From Flavobacterium sp. ASV13 (GTDB taxonomy: Bacteria > Bacteroidota > Bacteroidia > Flavobacteriales > Flavobacteriaceae): a stretch of 64,000 nucleotides of DNA. Of this stretch, positions 34,021 through 42,199 are shown one piece after another. The first letter of the stretch is position 1. The number at the start of each line of letters is the position of its first letter. The stretch is from assembly GCF_000745775.1 (NCBI RefSeq), contig NZ_JQJY01000004.1, positions 310,001 to 374,000 on the forward strand, read 5' to 3'. Both the position numbers and the translations under genes were made by a program. The notes under the pieces were generated by a model. It was not told the origin of the DNA and made no database searches. It saw nothing but the letters and a program-made list of their open reading frames with translations.

Positions 34021-35949
34021 TTAATAATGCCATCTCACAAAAGCTTCCATCGCTGCATATGTTGCTAAACCTAATTGCTGATATAAAGCTGCCGTTTCAC
34101 TATTTCTGTCTTCGGCTCTTTGCCAAAATTCTCTGGCATCAGTTCCTTGAAAAACGACACCGTCTTTTTGAGATTGGTGTTTGAAGATTCCGTGACGTTT
34201 TGCTAAAACCTGATCTGGGCTCATTGGAACTGCCATTTCGACTTCGTCAATTCCCCATTCCTGCCAAGCGCCGCGGTATAACCATAACCAGCAATCATCC
34301 ATAAATGATTTTGGTTTTAGAACTTTTACAGCTTCAAAAATAGCGTCCAAACAAACTTTATGCGTTCCGTGTGGATCTGCTAAATCTCCGGCTGCATAAA
34401 TTTGATGCGGTTTGATTTTTTCAATTAAATCAACCGTTAGTTGAATATCTTCTGGCCCAATTGGTTTTTTCTCAATTGTTCCAGTTTCATAGAAAGGCAA
34501 TTCCATGAAATGAATTTGACTATCTGGCAAACCAACAAAATGACTTGTCGCTCTCGCCTCTCCTTTTCTGATTAATCCTTTAATATAACGGACTTCTGGA
34601 ATATCAATTTCGCTATTCTTTTTATTCTCTAAAAAGGTATGCGCTTTTTGGTAAATGTTGTCAGCCTCAGCGCTTTTGATTCCGAATTTTTCGTTGTAAT
34701 CGATCACGAATCTTGCAAAACGCAACGCTTCATCATCCGCTACAGCGATATTTCCTGAAGTTTGGTACGCCACATGCACTTCATGCCCTTGTTCCTGCAA
34801 ACGCATGAAAGTTCCACCCATACTGATAATATCATCATCCGGATGCGGACTGAAAATCAATACACGTTTTTTAGCTGGCTCTGCTCTTTCAGGACGATTA
34901 GTGTCGTCTGCATTTGGCTTTCCGCCTGGCCAACCTGTGATAGTATTTTGAAGCTTATTGAAAATTTTAATATTAGTATCGTACGCCGGACCAGAATCTG
35001 CTAATAAATCGCTCATTCCGTTTTCGATGTAATCAGCGTCCGTAAGCTTTAAAATTGGTTTTTTAAGATCTAATGCCAATCCCAAAACTGCTTTACGAGT
35101 TAATTTATCCGTCCAGACAATTTTCTCAACTAACCACGGTTTATTGATTCTAGTTAATTTAGAAGAAGCTTCTTTATCTAAAATAAAAACAGCATTATCA
35201 TGTTCCTGCAAAAACGAAGCTGGAACTCGGTTTGTAACTTCATCTTCAACAGATCTTTTTACAATATTTGCTTTTCCTTCTCCCCAAGCCAATAAAATTA
35301 CTCTTTTGGCTTCCATGATTTTTTTCACTCCAAGTGTGATTGCTGTTCTTGGCGTATTATTTAATCCGAAGAAATCCTTGCTTGCCGCAACTCTTGTTAT
35401 ATGATCTAAAGCTACTAAACGTGTTTTAGAGTTTTGTAGCGAACCTGATTCATTAAAACCAATATGTCCGTTTCCTCCAATTCCAAGAATCTGCAAATCG
35501 ATTCCGCCTAAAGCTTCGATTTTAGCTTCATATTCATGGCAATAATCTGCAATTTGTTCTTTTGTTAAAAGTCCGTCTGGAACATGAGCGTTTTCAGGTA
35601 AAATATCGACATGATCAAACAGCAATTCTTTCATAAAACGAACATAACTGTTGATTGAGTTTGGTTCCATTGGATAATATTCATCCAAATTAAAACTGAT
35701 TACGTTCTTAAAACTCAAACCTTCTTCTTTGTGCAAGCGAACTAATTCAGCATAAAGTCCTTTTGGAGAAGAACCTGTTGCAAGTCCTAAAATGCAAGGT
35801 TGATTTTCTTTTTGTTTTGACTGAATTAAAGCTGCAATTTCCTGAGCAACTGCTTTTGAAGCTTCTGAAGAATTTTCAAAAACAACCGTGTTGATGTTTT
35901 CGAATCGTTTTTCGAATCCCGTTGCCTTGTCGATTTTACTTTTTAACAT
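34021..35949 (-). CDS. nagB: glucosamine-6-phosphate deaminase fused to LmbE/PIG-L-like domain
   Basis: 642 residues. The N-terminal half (about 15-290) is NagB: GLATGSSPKGLYAEL, SFNLDEYYPM, GIGGNGHIGFNESGS and TRVAA motifs, which isomerise and deaminate glucosamine-6-P to fructose-6-P and ammonia. The C-terminal half (about 360-640) is LmbE/PIG-L-like: IFSPHPDDDIISMGGT with the zinc motif starting at His369, then HGTHKV (third ligand His). This fusion is typical of Bacteroidota. It is likely the last gene of an operon with the transporter upstream (32-base gap) and feeds amino sugars from the utilisation locus into glycolysis. Confidence 0.93.
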   Translation of the reverse strand: MLKSKIDKATGFEKRFENINTVVFENSSEASKAVAQEIAALIQSKQKENQPCILGLATGSSPKGLYAELVRLHKEEGLSFKNVISFNLDEYYPMEPNSINSYVRFMKELLFDHVDILPENAHVPDGLLTKEQIADYCHEYEAKIEALGGIDLQILGIGGNGHIGFNESGSLQNSKTRLVALDHITRVAASKDFFGLNNTPRTAITLGVKKIMEAKRVILLAWGEGKANIVKRSVEDEVTNRVPASFLQEHDNAVFILDKEASSKLTRINKPWLVEKIVWTDKLTRKAVLGLALDLKKPILKLTDADYIENGMSDLLADSGPAYDTNIKIFNKLQNTITGWPGGKPNADDTNRPERAEPAKKRVLIFSPHPDDDIISMGGTFMRLQEQGHEVHVAYQTSGNIAVADDEALRFARFVIDYNEKFGIKSAEADNIYQKAHTFLENKKNSEIDIPEVRYIKGLIRKGEARATSHFVGLPDSQIHFMELPFYETGTIEKKPIGPEDIQLTVDLIEKIKPHQIYAAGDLADPHGTHKVCLDAIFEAVKVLKPKSFMDDCWLWLYRGAWQEWGIDEVEMAVPMSPDQVLAKRHGIFKHQSQKDGVVFQGTDAREFWQRAEDRNSETAALYQQLGLATYAAMEAFVRWHY

Positions 35950-35981
35950 GATATAGTTTTTTTTAATTTCTCTAATTTATT

Positions 35982-37355
35982 TTACCATTTTCGGTATTTA
36001 TGTCCTTTTACAGCATAAAAAAGAATCATTACATAAGATGGCAAAAGCATTAAATACGCAAGCTGATTGCCACTTCTTGAAGTTGCTTCTGTCCCGGCTG
36101 CAATATTTGATATATTTATAGTTTCCGTAATCAAGCCATAAAACAAAGGAAAGATTGCACCGCCAATAATTCCCATAATTAAAATAGCACTTCCTATTTT
36201 AGTGTATCCGCCCAAATCTTCTAATGCCATTGGCCAAATCGCCGGCCAGCAAAGTGCATTTGCTAAACCTAATAAAGCTACCAAAAGAATTACAATTGGC
36301 AAATTTGGAATTCCCGGCAACTGAACCATTAATTTTGGTGAAATCAAAACAATTGACAGAACCAAAATAATTCCTAAAACTCCAGATCCTTTTAAAGCTG
36401 TTACTTGCGAAAGGTATTTTGGAATCAAAGTTATTCCTAAAATATAGCCCACAACCATCGCCGACATTGTGAAAGAAGTTAGTTTTAAGTAAAAATTCCC
36501 TTCGTCTCCATAAACGCCTAATTGTTTTCCAAAACCTCCAATTGAATCTCCCGCCAAAACTTCAGCTGCCAAATAAAGCATCAAAGTTACAACTCCTAAA
36601 ACCAATTGAGGGCGTTTGAATGCGTTTTTAATTTGCTTAAAAACACTCAAATTTGTTACATTTCCATCTTCATCCAAATCAATCTCTGGGAGAGGTGAAA
36701 GCTTCACAAATAAAGCCAACACAATAATAATCAACCCCATATAAAGATAAGGTCTTTGTAATTGCAATGCAAGAGAATTTAAAGCATTTGATTTTGAAAC
36801 CGAATCCAGCATTGCAATTTTGTCTGCCGTGAACTCCTGCATATTTGACAAAACCAAAGCGGTTAATATAATTGGTGCTACAAATCCGGCTAATTTATTA
36901 GCAATTCCCAAAACGCTAATTCTTGCTGCAGCACTTTCCCTTGGGCCAATTACAACTACATACGGGTTTGAAGCCGTTTGTAAAATCGCTAAACCGGTTC
37001 CCATAACAAAGAGCGCTATTAAAAACAGTAAAAAAGTACGGCTTTCGGCTGCTGGATAAAACAAAAATGCTCCTAACGCAATAATCAATAATCCGAGCGA
37101 AATGCCATTTTTGTAGCCTACTTTTTCGATAACCCACGATGACGGCACAGCCATAACAAAATATGCAATATAAAAAGCAAAAGTTACAAAGTAAGCCTGA
37201 GATGGAGATAACTCACATGCTAGTTCAAAAAATGGAATTAATGGTCCGTTCAGCCACGTTACAAATCCGAGAATAAAAAATAATGCGGTCAAAATAACCA
37301 TCGGAATTATTGAATTCCTTTTTTCTACCTGGATAACATTTTCAATGTTCGACAT
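35982..37355 (-). CDS. FucP/NagP-type MFS sugar transporter
   Basis: 457 residues, about 12 hydrophobic segments. The start (PMVILTALFFILGFVTWLNGPLIPFFELA), SYVFGTGLAILQTASNPYV-like MGTGLAILQTASNPYVVVIGP and the late PLFYGLI and HKYRK end are those of the fucose:H+ symporter family, which includes NagP (N-acetylglucosamine permease). Proton-driven uptake of a monosaccharide released in the periplasm. Its place between a sugar nucleotidyltransferase and nagB suits an amino-sugar or galactose-type substrate. A pair of TTGCG palindromes lies just upstream, so it probably has a promoter of its own. Confidence 0.88.
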   Translation of the reverse strand: MSNIENVIQVEKRNSIIPMVILTALFFILGFVTWLNGPLIPFFELACELSPSQAYFVTFAFYIAYFVMAVPSSWVIEKVGYKNGISLGLLIIALGAFLFYPAAESRTFLLFLIALFVMGTGLAILQTASNPYVVVIGPRESAAARISVLGIANKLAGFVAPIILTALVLSNMQEFTADKIAMLDSVSKSNALNSLALQLQRPYLYMGLIIIVLALFVKLSPLPEIDLDEDGNVTNLSVFKQIKNAFKRPQLVLGVVTLMLYLAAEVLAGDSIGGFGKQLGVYGDEGNFYLKLTSFTMSAMVVGYILGITLIPKYLSQVTALKGSGVLGIILVLSIVLISPKLMVQLPGIPNLPIVILLVALLGLANALCWPAIWPMALEDLGGYTKIGSAILIMGIIGGAIFPLFYGLITETINISNIAAGTEATSRSGNQLAYLMLLPSYVMILFYAVKGHKYRKW

Positions 37356-37427
37356 AATACTTTTGGGTTGATTGTTAATAGATTTTTTGCTTTCAATCTA
37401 TAGTAGAATCAACACCACCAAACTATC

Positions 37428-37465
37428 TTGCGTTTTTTACGCAAAAAATTGCGTTTTTTTTGCAA
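37428..37465 (-). promoter_or_regulatory. two TTGCG palindromes, candidate operator of the transporter gene
   Basis: TTGCGTTTTTTACGCAA (37428-37444) is a perfect palindrome around five T. TTGCGTTTTTTTTGCAA (37449-37465) is a near copy, centres 21 bases apart. On the minus strand they are followed by AGTTTGG and about 18 bases later TAGATTGA, a possible weak -33/-7 pair ahead of the transporter start at 37355. Confidence 0.55.
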
Positions 37466-37529
37466 TACAAAAGTAATGTAATAAGTTGTACTAATCCCTA
37501 AAATAGATATGAAATTTTTGTTAATATTT

Positions 37530-38405
37530 TTAAGACTCCCAGTCAAGTACTGGATAGTGTTTTTTAAGATATTCTTTGACGTCGGCAATGTCTTCTTTTG
37601 CTGTCAAATCAGGAACATGTTCAGAAAATGGAATTCCGATTGTGGTGTTCGGATTTGCTTTTACAGTATTCAAAAGAACTGTAGGTAACTCTTTTTCATC
37701 TCTTTCAGGATTTACCGGACAATTTTTAAGATGTGTATATAAAGTCTTTCCAGTAAATTTAAAAGCATTCATACTTACTCTTATTTTCCCTTCCACATCT
37801 TTATAATGTTCCAAATCAGAAGCTTCAGGTTTTTCTAAAATATCCAATAACTGATTATTTTCATCCAATTTTGCAATGGCGAAACGCGAAATTCTTTCCA
37901 AAGGAAATTCCAAAGCGTCACGATCATAACTGATAAAAGCATTTGGACTTTCTGTTTTTCTTAAAGCCAACAAAGCTTCTGCAGAATATAAATTATCGCT
38001 ATTACAAACAGAATATTCCAATTCATTCAGCTCCGGAAATTGCTCAACAGCCTGAAAAAGTGCATCTGCTGTTCCAAAAGGTTTAATTCTTCCTTCTGGA
38101 ATATATTGAACGGCAAATGAAATATTTAGTCCATGAAAATCATTATCAGTATCATGACTTCCGTAAAATTCTTTAAACAATTCACCCTGTTCTCCTATAA
38201 TGATGTAAATATTTTGATAACCTGCTTTTTTAGCGTTCAATAAAAGATAATCCAGTAAAGGTCTTCCGCTTAATCCAACGCCAATCAAACCTTTACTTCT
38301 TTCATTTGCCTGAGCGATTTCTTCTGCAGATAAATTATCTGTAACGGCTTCTTTTTTCATACGTGACGATGCTCCGCCCGCAAGAATAACTAAATTGTTG
38401 TGCAT
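37530..38405 (-). CDS. sugar-phosphate nucleotidyltransferase
   Basis: 291 residues from the ATG at 38405, which is 11 bases after the stop of the kinase; the frame is open to 38435 but would overlap the kinase. LVILAGGASSRMKKE is the nucleotide-binding motif; the G-rich loop, VCNSDNLYS (metal-binding Asp) and EFPLERISRFAI follow a GT-A type nucleotidylyltransferase. Paired with a GHMP kinase, it would convert sugar-1-phosphate and NTP into NDP-sugar. Substrate unknown; a hexose or N-acetylhexosamine salvage role is inferred from the locus. Confidence 0.85.
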   Translation of the reverse strand: MHNNLVILAGGASSRMKKEAVTDNLSAEEIAQANERSKGLIGVGLSGRPLLDYLLLNAKKAGYQNIYIIIGEQGELFKEFYGSHDTDNDFHGLNISFAVQYIPEGRIKPFGTADALFQAVEQFPELNELEYSVCNSDNLYSAEALLALRKTESPNAFISYDRDALEFPLERISRFAIAKLDENNQLLDILEKPEASDLEHYKDVEGKIRVSMNAFKFTGKTLYTHLKNCPVNPERDEKELPTVLLNTVKANPNTTIGIPFSEHVPDLTAKEDIADVKEYLKKHYPVLDWES

Positions 38406-38415
38406 ATTTCTTTCT

Positions 38416-39507
38416 CTAAATTTCAATATTTTCAATAATTCTCACGCCTGGATCAACGGTTACGCTATAAGCTTCTTGTGCGCCAGCATTCAAAATTGCC
38501 TCAATAACTGAAGCCTCATTTTTAGGATCTGCAATTACAACAATGCTTCCTCCGCCTCCAGAACCTACAATTTTTGCTCCGAATGCACCCGCTCGAAGAG
38601 CAGCATTTATCATAGTATCAATTCGTGGCACGGTAATTTTCAATAAATCGCGCAAAACTTCATGATGCTGATTCATCCAAAAACCAATTTTTTTAAGATC
38701 TAAAACGGGTTTTTCAAATTCTTTTAATGCTTCTTTAGTATAATGGTAATTTTTCAATGCCGCTTCAAAAAACGGAATCAAACGATCTGGCAGACAATTT
38801 TTATAACGACCAATATCTTCAATTTCAGAAGCATTCAAATCAAAATCAGAATAATTTTGTTTTACAAGATCAATCGCCATTAAAGCATTTCCTTTTAACT
38901 CTCCAATTAATCCGATAGTCTCTTTTGGAACTCCGGAAACTCCTGTGATTAAACCTTTTAATTCTGTGCCGATAGAACGATAGGAAAAAGGATCTTTGGT
39001 ATTAATAAAAACAATATTCCCTACTCCAATACTAAAATGATCCATCATTCCGCCAGGCTCTCCATGCTCCAAAACTTCAGATGCATATCCTATTTTGGCA
39101 ATAAATTCTGGAGTGACTTCTTCATTAACTCCGAAGGCTTCGATTAAAAACCGAATCCAGGCCATTAATAATGCCGATGAACTTGATGTACCAGAATTTA
39201 TTGGAATATCTCCCGTAATCGTAATTGTATAGCCACTAGTGGGAATACAGCCATGCCTGCGTAAAACACGCAAAGACGAAGCGAAGTAATCTCGTGGCTC
39301 GAGTATTTCAAAAGATGCATTAATATCAATGACTCTAATTTCATTGATATCAATCATATTAATAATAAATGTATTCGTGGTATTTTGCTCTGCGGTCAGC
39401 TTTATATTTCGATCTATCGCGCAGGCTATAACAGGCAATCCTAAATAGTCCTGATGATCTCCAAAGAGACAAGTACGGCCCGGGGCGAGTGAAGTAATTT
39501 TTTTCAT
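38416..39507 (-). CDS. GHMP sugar kinase (galactokinase-like)
   Basis: 363 residues. The galactokinase-type signature appears as APGRTCLFGDHQDYLG (8-23). The ATP-binding motif 2 is PINSGTSSSSAL (103-113). The C-terminal motif 3 is AFGAKIVGSGGGGSIVVIA. Family members phosphorylate C1 of galactose, N-acetylhexosamine, glucuronate or L-fucose; the substrate cannot be read from these motifs, but the next gene is a nucleotidyltransferase, so the product is most likely a sugar-1-phosphate. First gene of a leftward operon preceded by an operator-promoter module (39597-39680) shared with susC. Confidence 0.88.
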   Translation of the reverse strand: MKKITSLAPGRTCLFGDHQDYLGLPVIACAIDRNIKLTAEQNTTNTFIINMIDINEIRVIDINASFEILEPRDYFASSLRVLRRHGCIPTSGYTITITGDIPINSGTSSSSALLMAWIRFLIEAFGVNEEVTPEFIAKIGYASEVLEHGEPGGMMDHFSIGVGNIVFINTKDPFSYRSIGTELKGLITGVSGVPKETIGLIGELKGNALMAIDLVKQNYSDFDLNASEIEDIGRYKNCLPDRLIPFFEAALKNYHYTKEALKEFEKPVLDLKKIGFWMNQHHEVLRDLLKITVPRIDTMINAALRAGAFGAKIVGSGGGGSIVVIADPKNEASVIEAILNAGAQEAYSVTVDPGVRIIENIEI

Positions 39508-39596
39508 GTAAACAAATTACATTAGAATATTATAAATCAGTAATTTACAATATTTGTTGGTTATAAATTTATTTGATATTTTCGGTTTTGATTCTA

Positions 39597-39627
39597 CGAA
39601 ACTATATATTAAATTTTGATAAAACAA
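39597..39627 (-). promoter_or_regulatory. promoter of the leftward kinase operon
   Basis: On the minus strand: TTG (39625-39627), a 20-base spacer, then TAGTTTCG (39597-39604), a close match to the Bacteroidota TAnnTTTG -7 box. The same arrangement stands in front of susC at 41922-41952. About 90 bases lie between it and the kinase start. Confidence 0.75.
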
Positions 39628-39642
39628 GAAAAAAACAAAAAA

Positions 39643-39680
39643 TGTGCTCGAACACACAAAATTTATGTTCTCGAGCACAT
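39643..39680 (-). promoter_or_regulatory. LacI-type operator pair upstream of the kinase promoter
   Basis: ATGTTCTCGAGCACAT (39665-39680) and TGTGCTCGAACACA (39643-39656) are imperfect palindromes on CTCGAG/CTCGAA. Centres are 23 bases apart, upstream of the -33. The whole stretch is an inverted near-copy of 41868-41905. LacI-family proteins bind such palindromes; the regulator gene starts 60 bases to the right. Confidence 0.75.
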
Positions 39681-39726
39681 AATTGAAATCAATCAATTTT
39701 TTTTCCGATAATTAAATCAAAGTTTT

Positions 39727-39734
39727 TATATTTG
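39727..39734 (+). promoter_or_regulatory. TATATTTG -7 box of lacI-type gene; possible leaderless transcript
   Basis: TATATTTG fits TAnnTTTG exactly and ends 6 bases before the ATG of the regulator, so transcription would begin at or next to the start codon. No clear TTTG -33 box, only a T run near 39697-39704. Confidence 0.5.
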
Positions 39735-39739
39735 CTTAT

Positions 39740-40777
39740 ATGGATAAAAAGTACACAATTAAGGATATTGCGCAAATGGCTGGAGTTTCTAAGGGGACTG
39801 TAGATCGCGTTTTGCATAATAGAGGAAAAGTTTCTCCTGCTGCGCTTGAGAAAATCAATGAAGTTTTGAATGTTATTGACTACGAACCAAACTTAATTGC
39901 GCGTAATCTGAAGAGCACTAAAATTTATCGCGTTTGTGTTTTGCTTCCTGATCCGGCATTTGACCCTTATTGGCTTCCTTGTGTTAACGGAATTCAGGAT
40001 GCTATTACAGAATTTAAAGCTTATAGCGTTATTATTGAAACTCATTATTTTAATCCAGAAAGCACTAAATCTTTTTTAAAGGTTAACGAAACCATTATTT
40101 CGCAATCTCCTGATGCTGTTTTACTGACGCCGCTGTTTCACAAAGAAACTGTCGAAATTATCAAACAGTACGACGAATTGGGAATTATGGTAAATACTTT
40201 TAACAACCAGGTTGAATCTTCATCTGTTAAAAGTTTTGTTGGACAGGATTTACACAAAAGCGGACGCGTTGCGGCGAGTTTAATGAATTTAATTTTAAGT
40301 CAAGGCCAAATTGCGATTATCCATATTGACGAAAGTCTTAAAAACGCAGTTCACATGCAGGAAAAGGAAAAAGGATTCAGAAATTATTTTGACGAAAAAG
40401 AACTTTCTGATTTTTCTTTAACCACTCTGAAGCTCAAATATTCTAATATTGAAACCAAGTTTACTGCATTTCTGGAAGAAAACCCAGATTTAAGCGGGAT
40501 TTTCATTACCACTTCAAAAGCATATCAAATCGCCTCCGTTTTATCATTGGCGACAACCAAAAAAATTGCACTTATTGGTTACGATTTAATTGAAAAGAAT
40601 GTCAATTTCTTGAATCAGGGAAAAGTTCATTTTTTAATTCATCAAAATCAAAAAAGACAAGCTTATTTGGGAGTCAGCACTTTAGTAGAACATTTTTTAT
40701 TCCGAAAAGAGTTTCCGGATACTATTTTGCTTCCAATTGATATTATCAATTCTGAAAATGCGTCTTTCTATTTTTAA
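39740..40777 (+). CDS. LacI-family transcriptional regulator
   Basis: 345 residues. The N-terminal helix-turn-helix (YTIKDIAQMAGVSKGTVDRVLHNRGKVS, 5-32) and hinge (YEPNLIARNLKSTK) are followed by a periplasmic-binding-type sugar domain (LPDPAFDPYWLPCVNGIQDAI; FITTSKAYQIASVLS; ALIGYDLIEKN). Such regulators bind palindromic operators and release them on binding a sugar. It lies between the leftward kinase-nagB operon and the rightward SusC operon, each preceded by the same operator pair; it is the most likely ligand of both. Confidence 0.93.
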   Translation: MDKKYTIKDIAQMAGVSKGTVDRVLHNRGKVSPAALEKINEVLNVIDYEPNLIARNLKSTKIYRVCVLLPDPAFDPYWLPCVNGIQDAITEFKAYSVIIETHYFNPESTKSFLKVNETIISQSPDAVLLTPLFHKETVEIIKQYDELGIMVNTFNNQVESSSVKSFVGQDLHKSGRVAASLMNLILSQGQIAIIHIDESLKNAVHMQEKEKGFRNYFDEKELSDFSLTTLKLKYSNIETKFTAFLEENPDLSGIFITTSKAYQIASVLSLATTKKIALIGYDLIEKNVNFLNQGKVHFLIHQNQKRQAYLGVSTLVEHFLFRKEFPDTILLPIDIINSENASFYF

Positions 40778-40800
40778 GATGCTAAGGTTCTAAGTTTTTT
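40776..40800. repeat. extragenic CTAAGGTTCTAAG repeat
   Basis: AAGATGCTAAGGTTCTAAGT follows the lacI-type gene; same word as at 10209-10251 and 12457-12483. Confidence 0.5.
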
Positions 40801-40833
40801 CCTTATAGGAAATCCCCCTAAACCTTTGCTCCC

Positions 40834-40869
40834 TTGTTTCTTTGTTTCTTTGTTTCTTTGTTTCTTTGT
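40834..40869. repeat. 8-bp tandem repeat, four copies
   Basis: TTTCTTTG repeated at 40837-40868 without a break, between the LacI-type gene and the convergent CBM9-like gene. Confidence 0.85.
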
Positions 40870-40882
40870 CACTTTACCCAAA

Positions 40883-41521
40883 CTATTTCATCAAAATCAA
40901 CTTACCAAAAGATGAAGCGATATGAAAATTTGGAGTTTCGGTATTTGGATTTACCCATGAAATCCATGTTGGTTCATAGTTTTGATTTTCACCTTTAGAA
41001 AATTTTGCCCTAAAAATACCCGCTTCAATTCTATTGTTTTGAATCAAACTCAATTTATTTAATGATTCAATACTGATTCTTCCTTCAATAGTAAAAGAAA
41101 CTGCATCTTTTGAAGCTGTTATGCTTAAATCTTCTTTTGGCCATTTCCAGTTAAAATCAAAATCTTTGTTCGGCTTTGCTTCAAAATCCATTAATCTTCC
41201 CGAAGTATCTATTTCAAGACAATAATACGGATTCAGAGAATCGTTTTCTCTAAAAAAAAGCTCAACACGATCTGAGTTTCCAATACTATCAATACTATTG
41301 TCTTTTTTATCGATATAAATATCAGTATCAAAAACCCTAAAATTAAAATAAAGGTTTTGAGCATTCCAAAGTGCTCGAAACTCAATTTTAGAAACCAAAT
41401 CATTATTCCATGGCGATGAAAAATCAGTCAGACAATTTGCATTTTTCCAAATTGACTGATCCAAAATTTCCATTTCATTTTTCACATTTTCTGTGATTAA
41501 AACTACTTGATATTCTTTCAT
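40883..41521 (-). CDS. CBM9-like carbohydrate-binding protein without signal peptide
   Basis: 212 residues. The pattern WNNDLVSKIEFRALWNAQNLYFNFRVFDTDIYID, DRVELFFRENDSLNPYYCLEIDTSGRLMDFEAKP and FTIEGRISIESL is that of family 9-like carbohydrate-binding modules (sugar-binding beta-sandwich) found in endoxylanases and in stand-alone proteins of glycan loci. No signal peptide is visible at the chosen start and no better start lies upstream, so it is either cytoplasmic or exported in an unknown way. It converges with the LacI-type gene and is divergent from susC. Confidence 0.75.
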   Translation of the reverse strand: MKEYQVVLITENVKNEMEILDQSIWKNANCLTDFSSPWNNDLVSKIEFRALWNAQNLYFNFRVFDTDIYIDKKDNSIDSIGNSDRVELFFRENDSLNPYYCLEIDTSGRLMDFEAKPNKDFDFNWKWPKEDLSITASKDAVSFTIEGRISIESLNKLSLIQNNRIEAGIFRAKFSKGENQNYEPTWISWVNPNTETPNFHIASSFGKLILMK

Positions 41522-41867
41522 GATTTTGATTTAAAATTTTTGTTAATTTTTGATTTTTAAAAAACCCGAAAACATCTTTAAACTCCGCTTCTACAGCTAT
41601 TCATTTTTAAAGAAACTAAATCTGCTTTAAAGATGAATAAAAAACTTTTGCTTTTCTTAAATAAACCGAAAAATTCCTTTTAAAAAGACATCAGAAAACC
41701 CTGCTTAATTTATACGTTTTTGGATTGGTCATTGCGAAATTCACAACTATTTTCAAAAACACCATTTATTATTTAAAAAAGCACACTTTTTAAATGTCCG
41801 CTAATTTCCATTTTTTTTTTAAAATATCACATCATTTTAGCGTAAAAAAAACGTATCGCACAATTTT

Positions 41868-41905
41868 ATGTGCTCGAGAACATAAATTTTGTGTGTTCGA
41901 GCACA
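41868..41905 (+). promoter_or_regulatory. LacI-type operator pair upstream of the susC promoter
   Basis: ATGTGCTCGAGAACAT (41868-41883) and TGTGTTCGAGCACA (41892-41905), centres 23 bases apart. Inverted near-copy of 39643-39680, in the same orientation relative to its promoter. Confidence 0.75.
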
Positions 41906-41921
41906 TTTTTTGTGTTTTTTC

Positions 41922-41952
41922 TTGTTTTATAAAAATATAATCTATAGTTTCG
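41922..41952 (+). promoter_or_regulatory. promoter of the susC operon
   Basis: TTG (41922-41924), 20-base spacer, TAGTTTCG (41945-41952). The same elements and spacing occur in the kinase promoter. Transcription should begin near 41958. Confidence 0.75.
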
Positions 41953-42199
41953 TCAGAGATTAATCTTAAAACTGAGTTAAATCAGTAAAATTTTTGGTGA
42001 TTTTGAAGCCTAAAAAATGATCAAAAATGAAGTGAACAAGCTGTATTTCGACTGAAAAATTAAACTGATTTTTTTTAGAAGAAAACAATACAGCAGAAGT
42101 CAAATAAAAAAACAAAAATGAATTTGAGAATCAAAAAAGAAGTCTAAAACCTACAAACAACAAAAAACAAATTAATCATTAACCAAAACCAATTTTCGT

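Larger units (their letters stand above)
41522..42199. other. 678-bp regulatory region between CBM9-like gene and susC
   Basis: No ORF supported. It contains the operator pair and promoter of the susC operon at 41868-41952, leaving a 5' leader of about 240 bases before susC. The leader is AT-rich, with several AAACAAAAAA-type runs and no recognised riboswitch. The left part (41522-41860) holds the promoter of the CBM9-like gene; no element could be fixed there. Confidence 0.5.
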
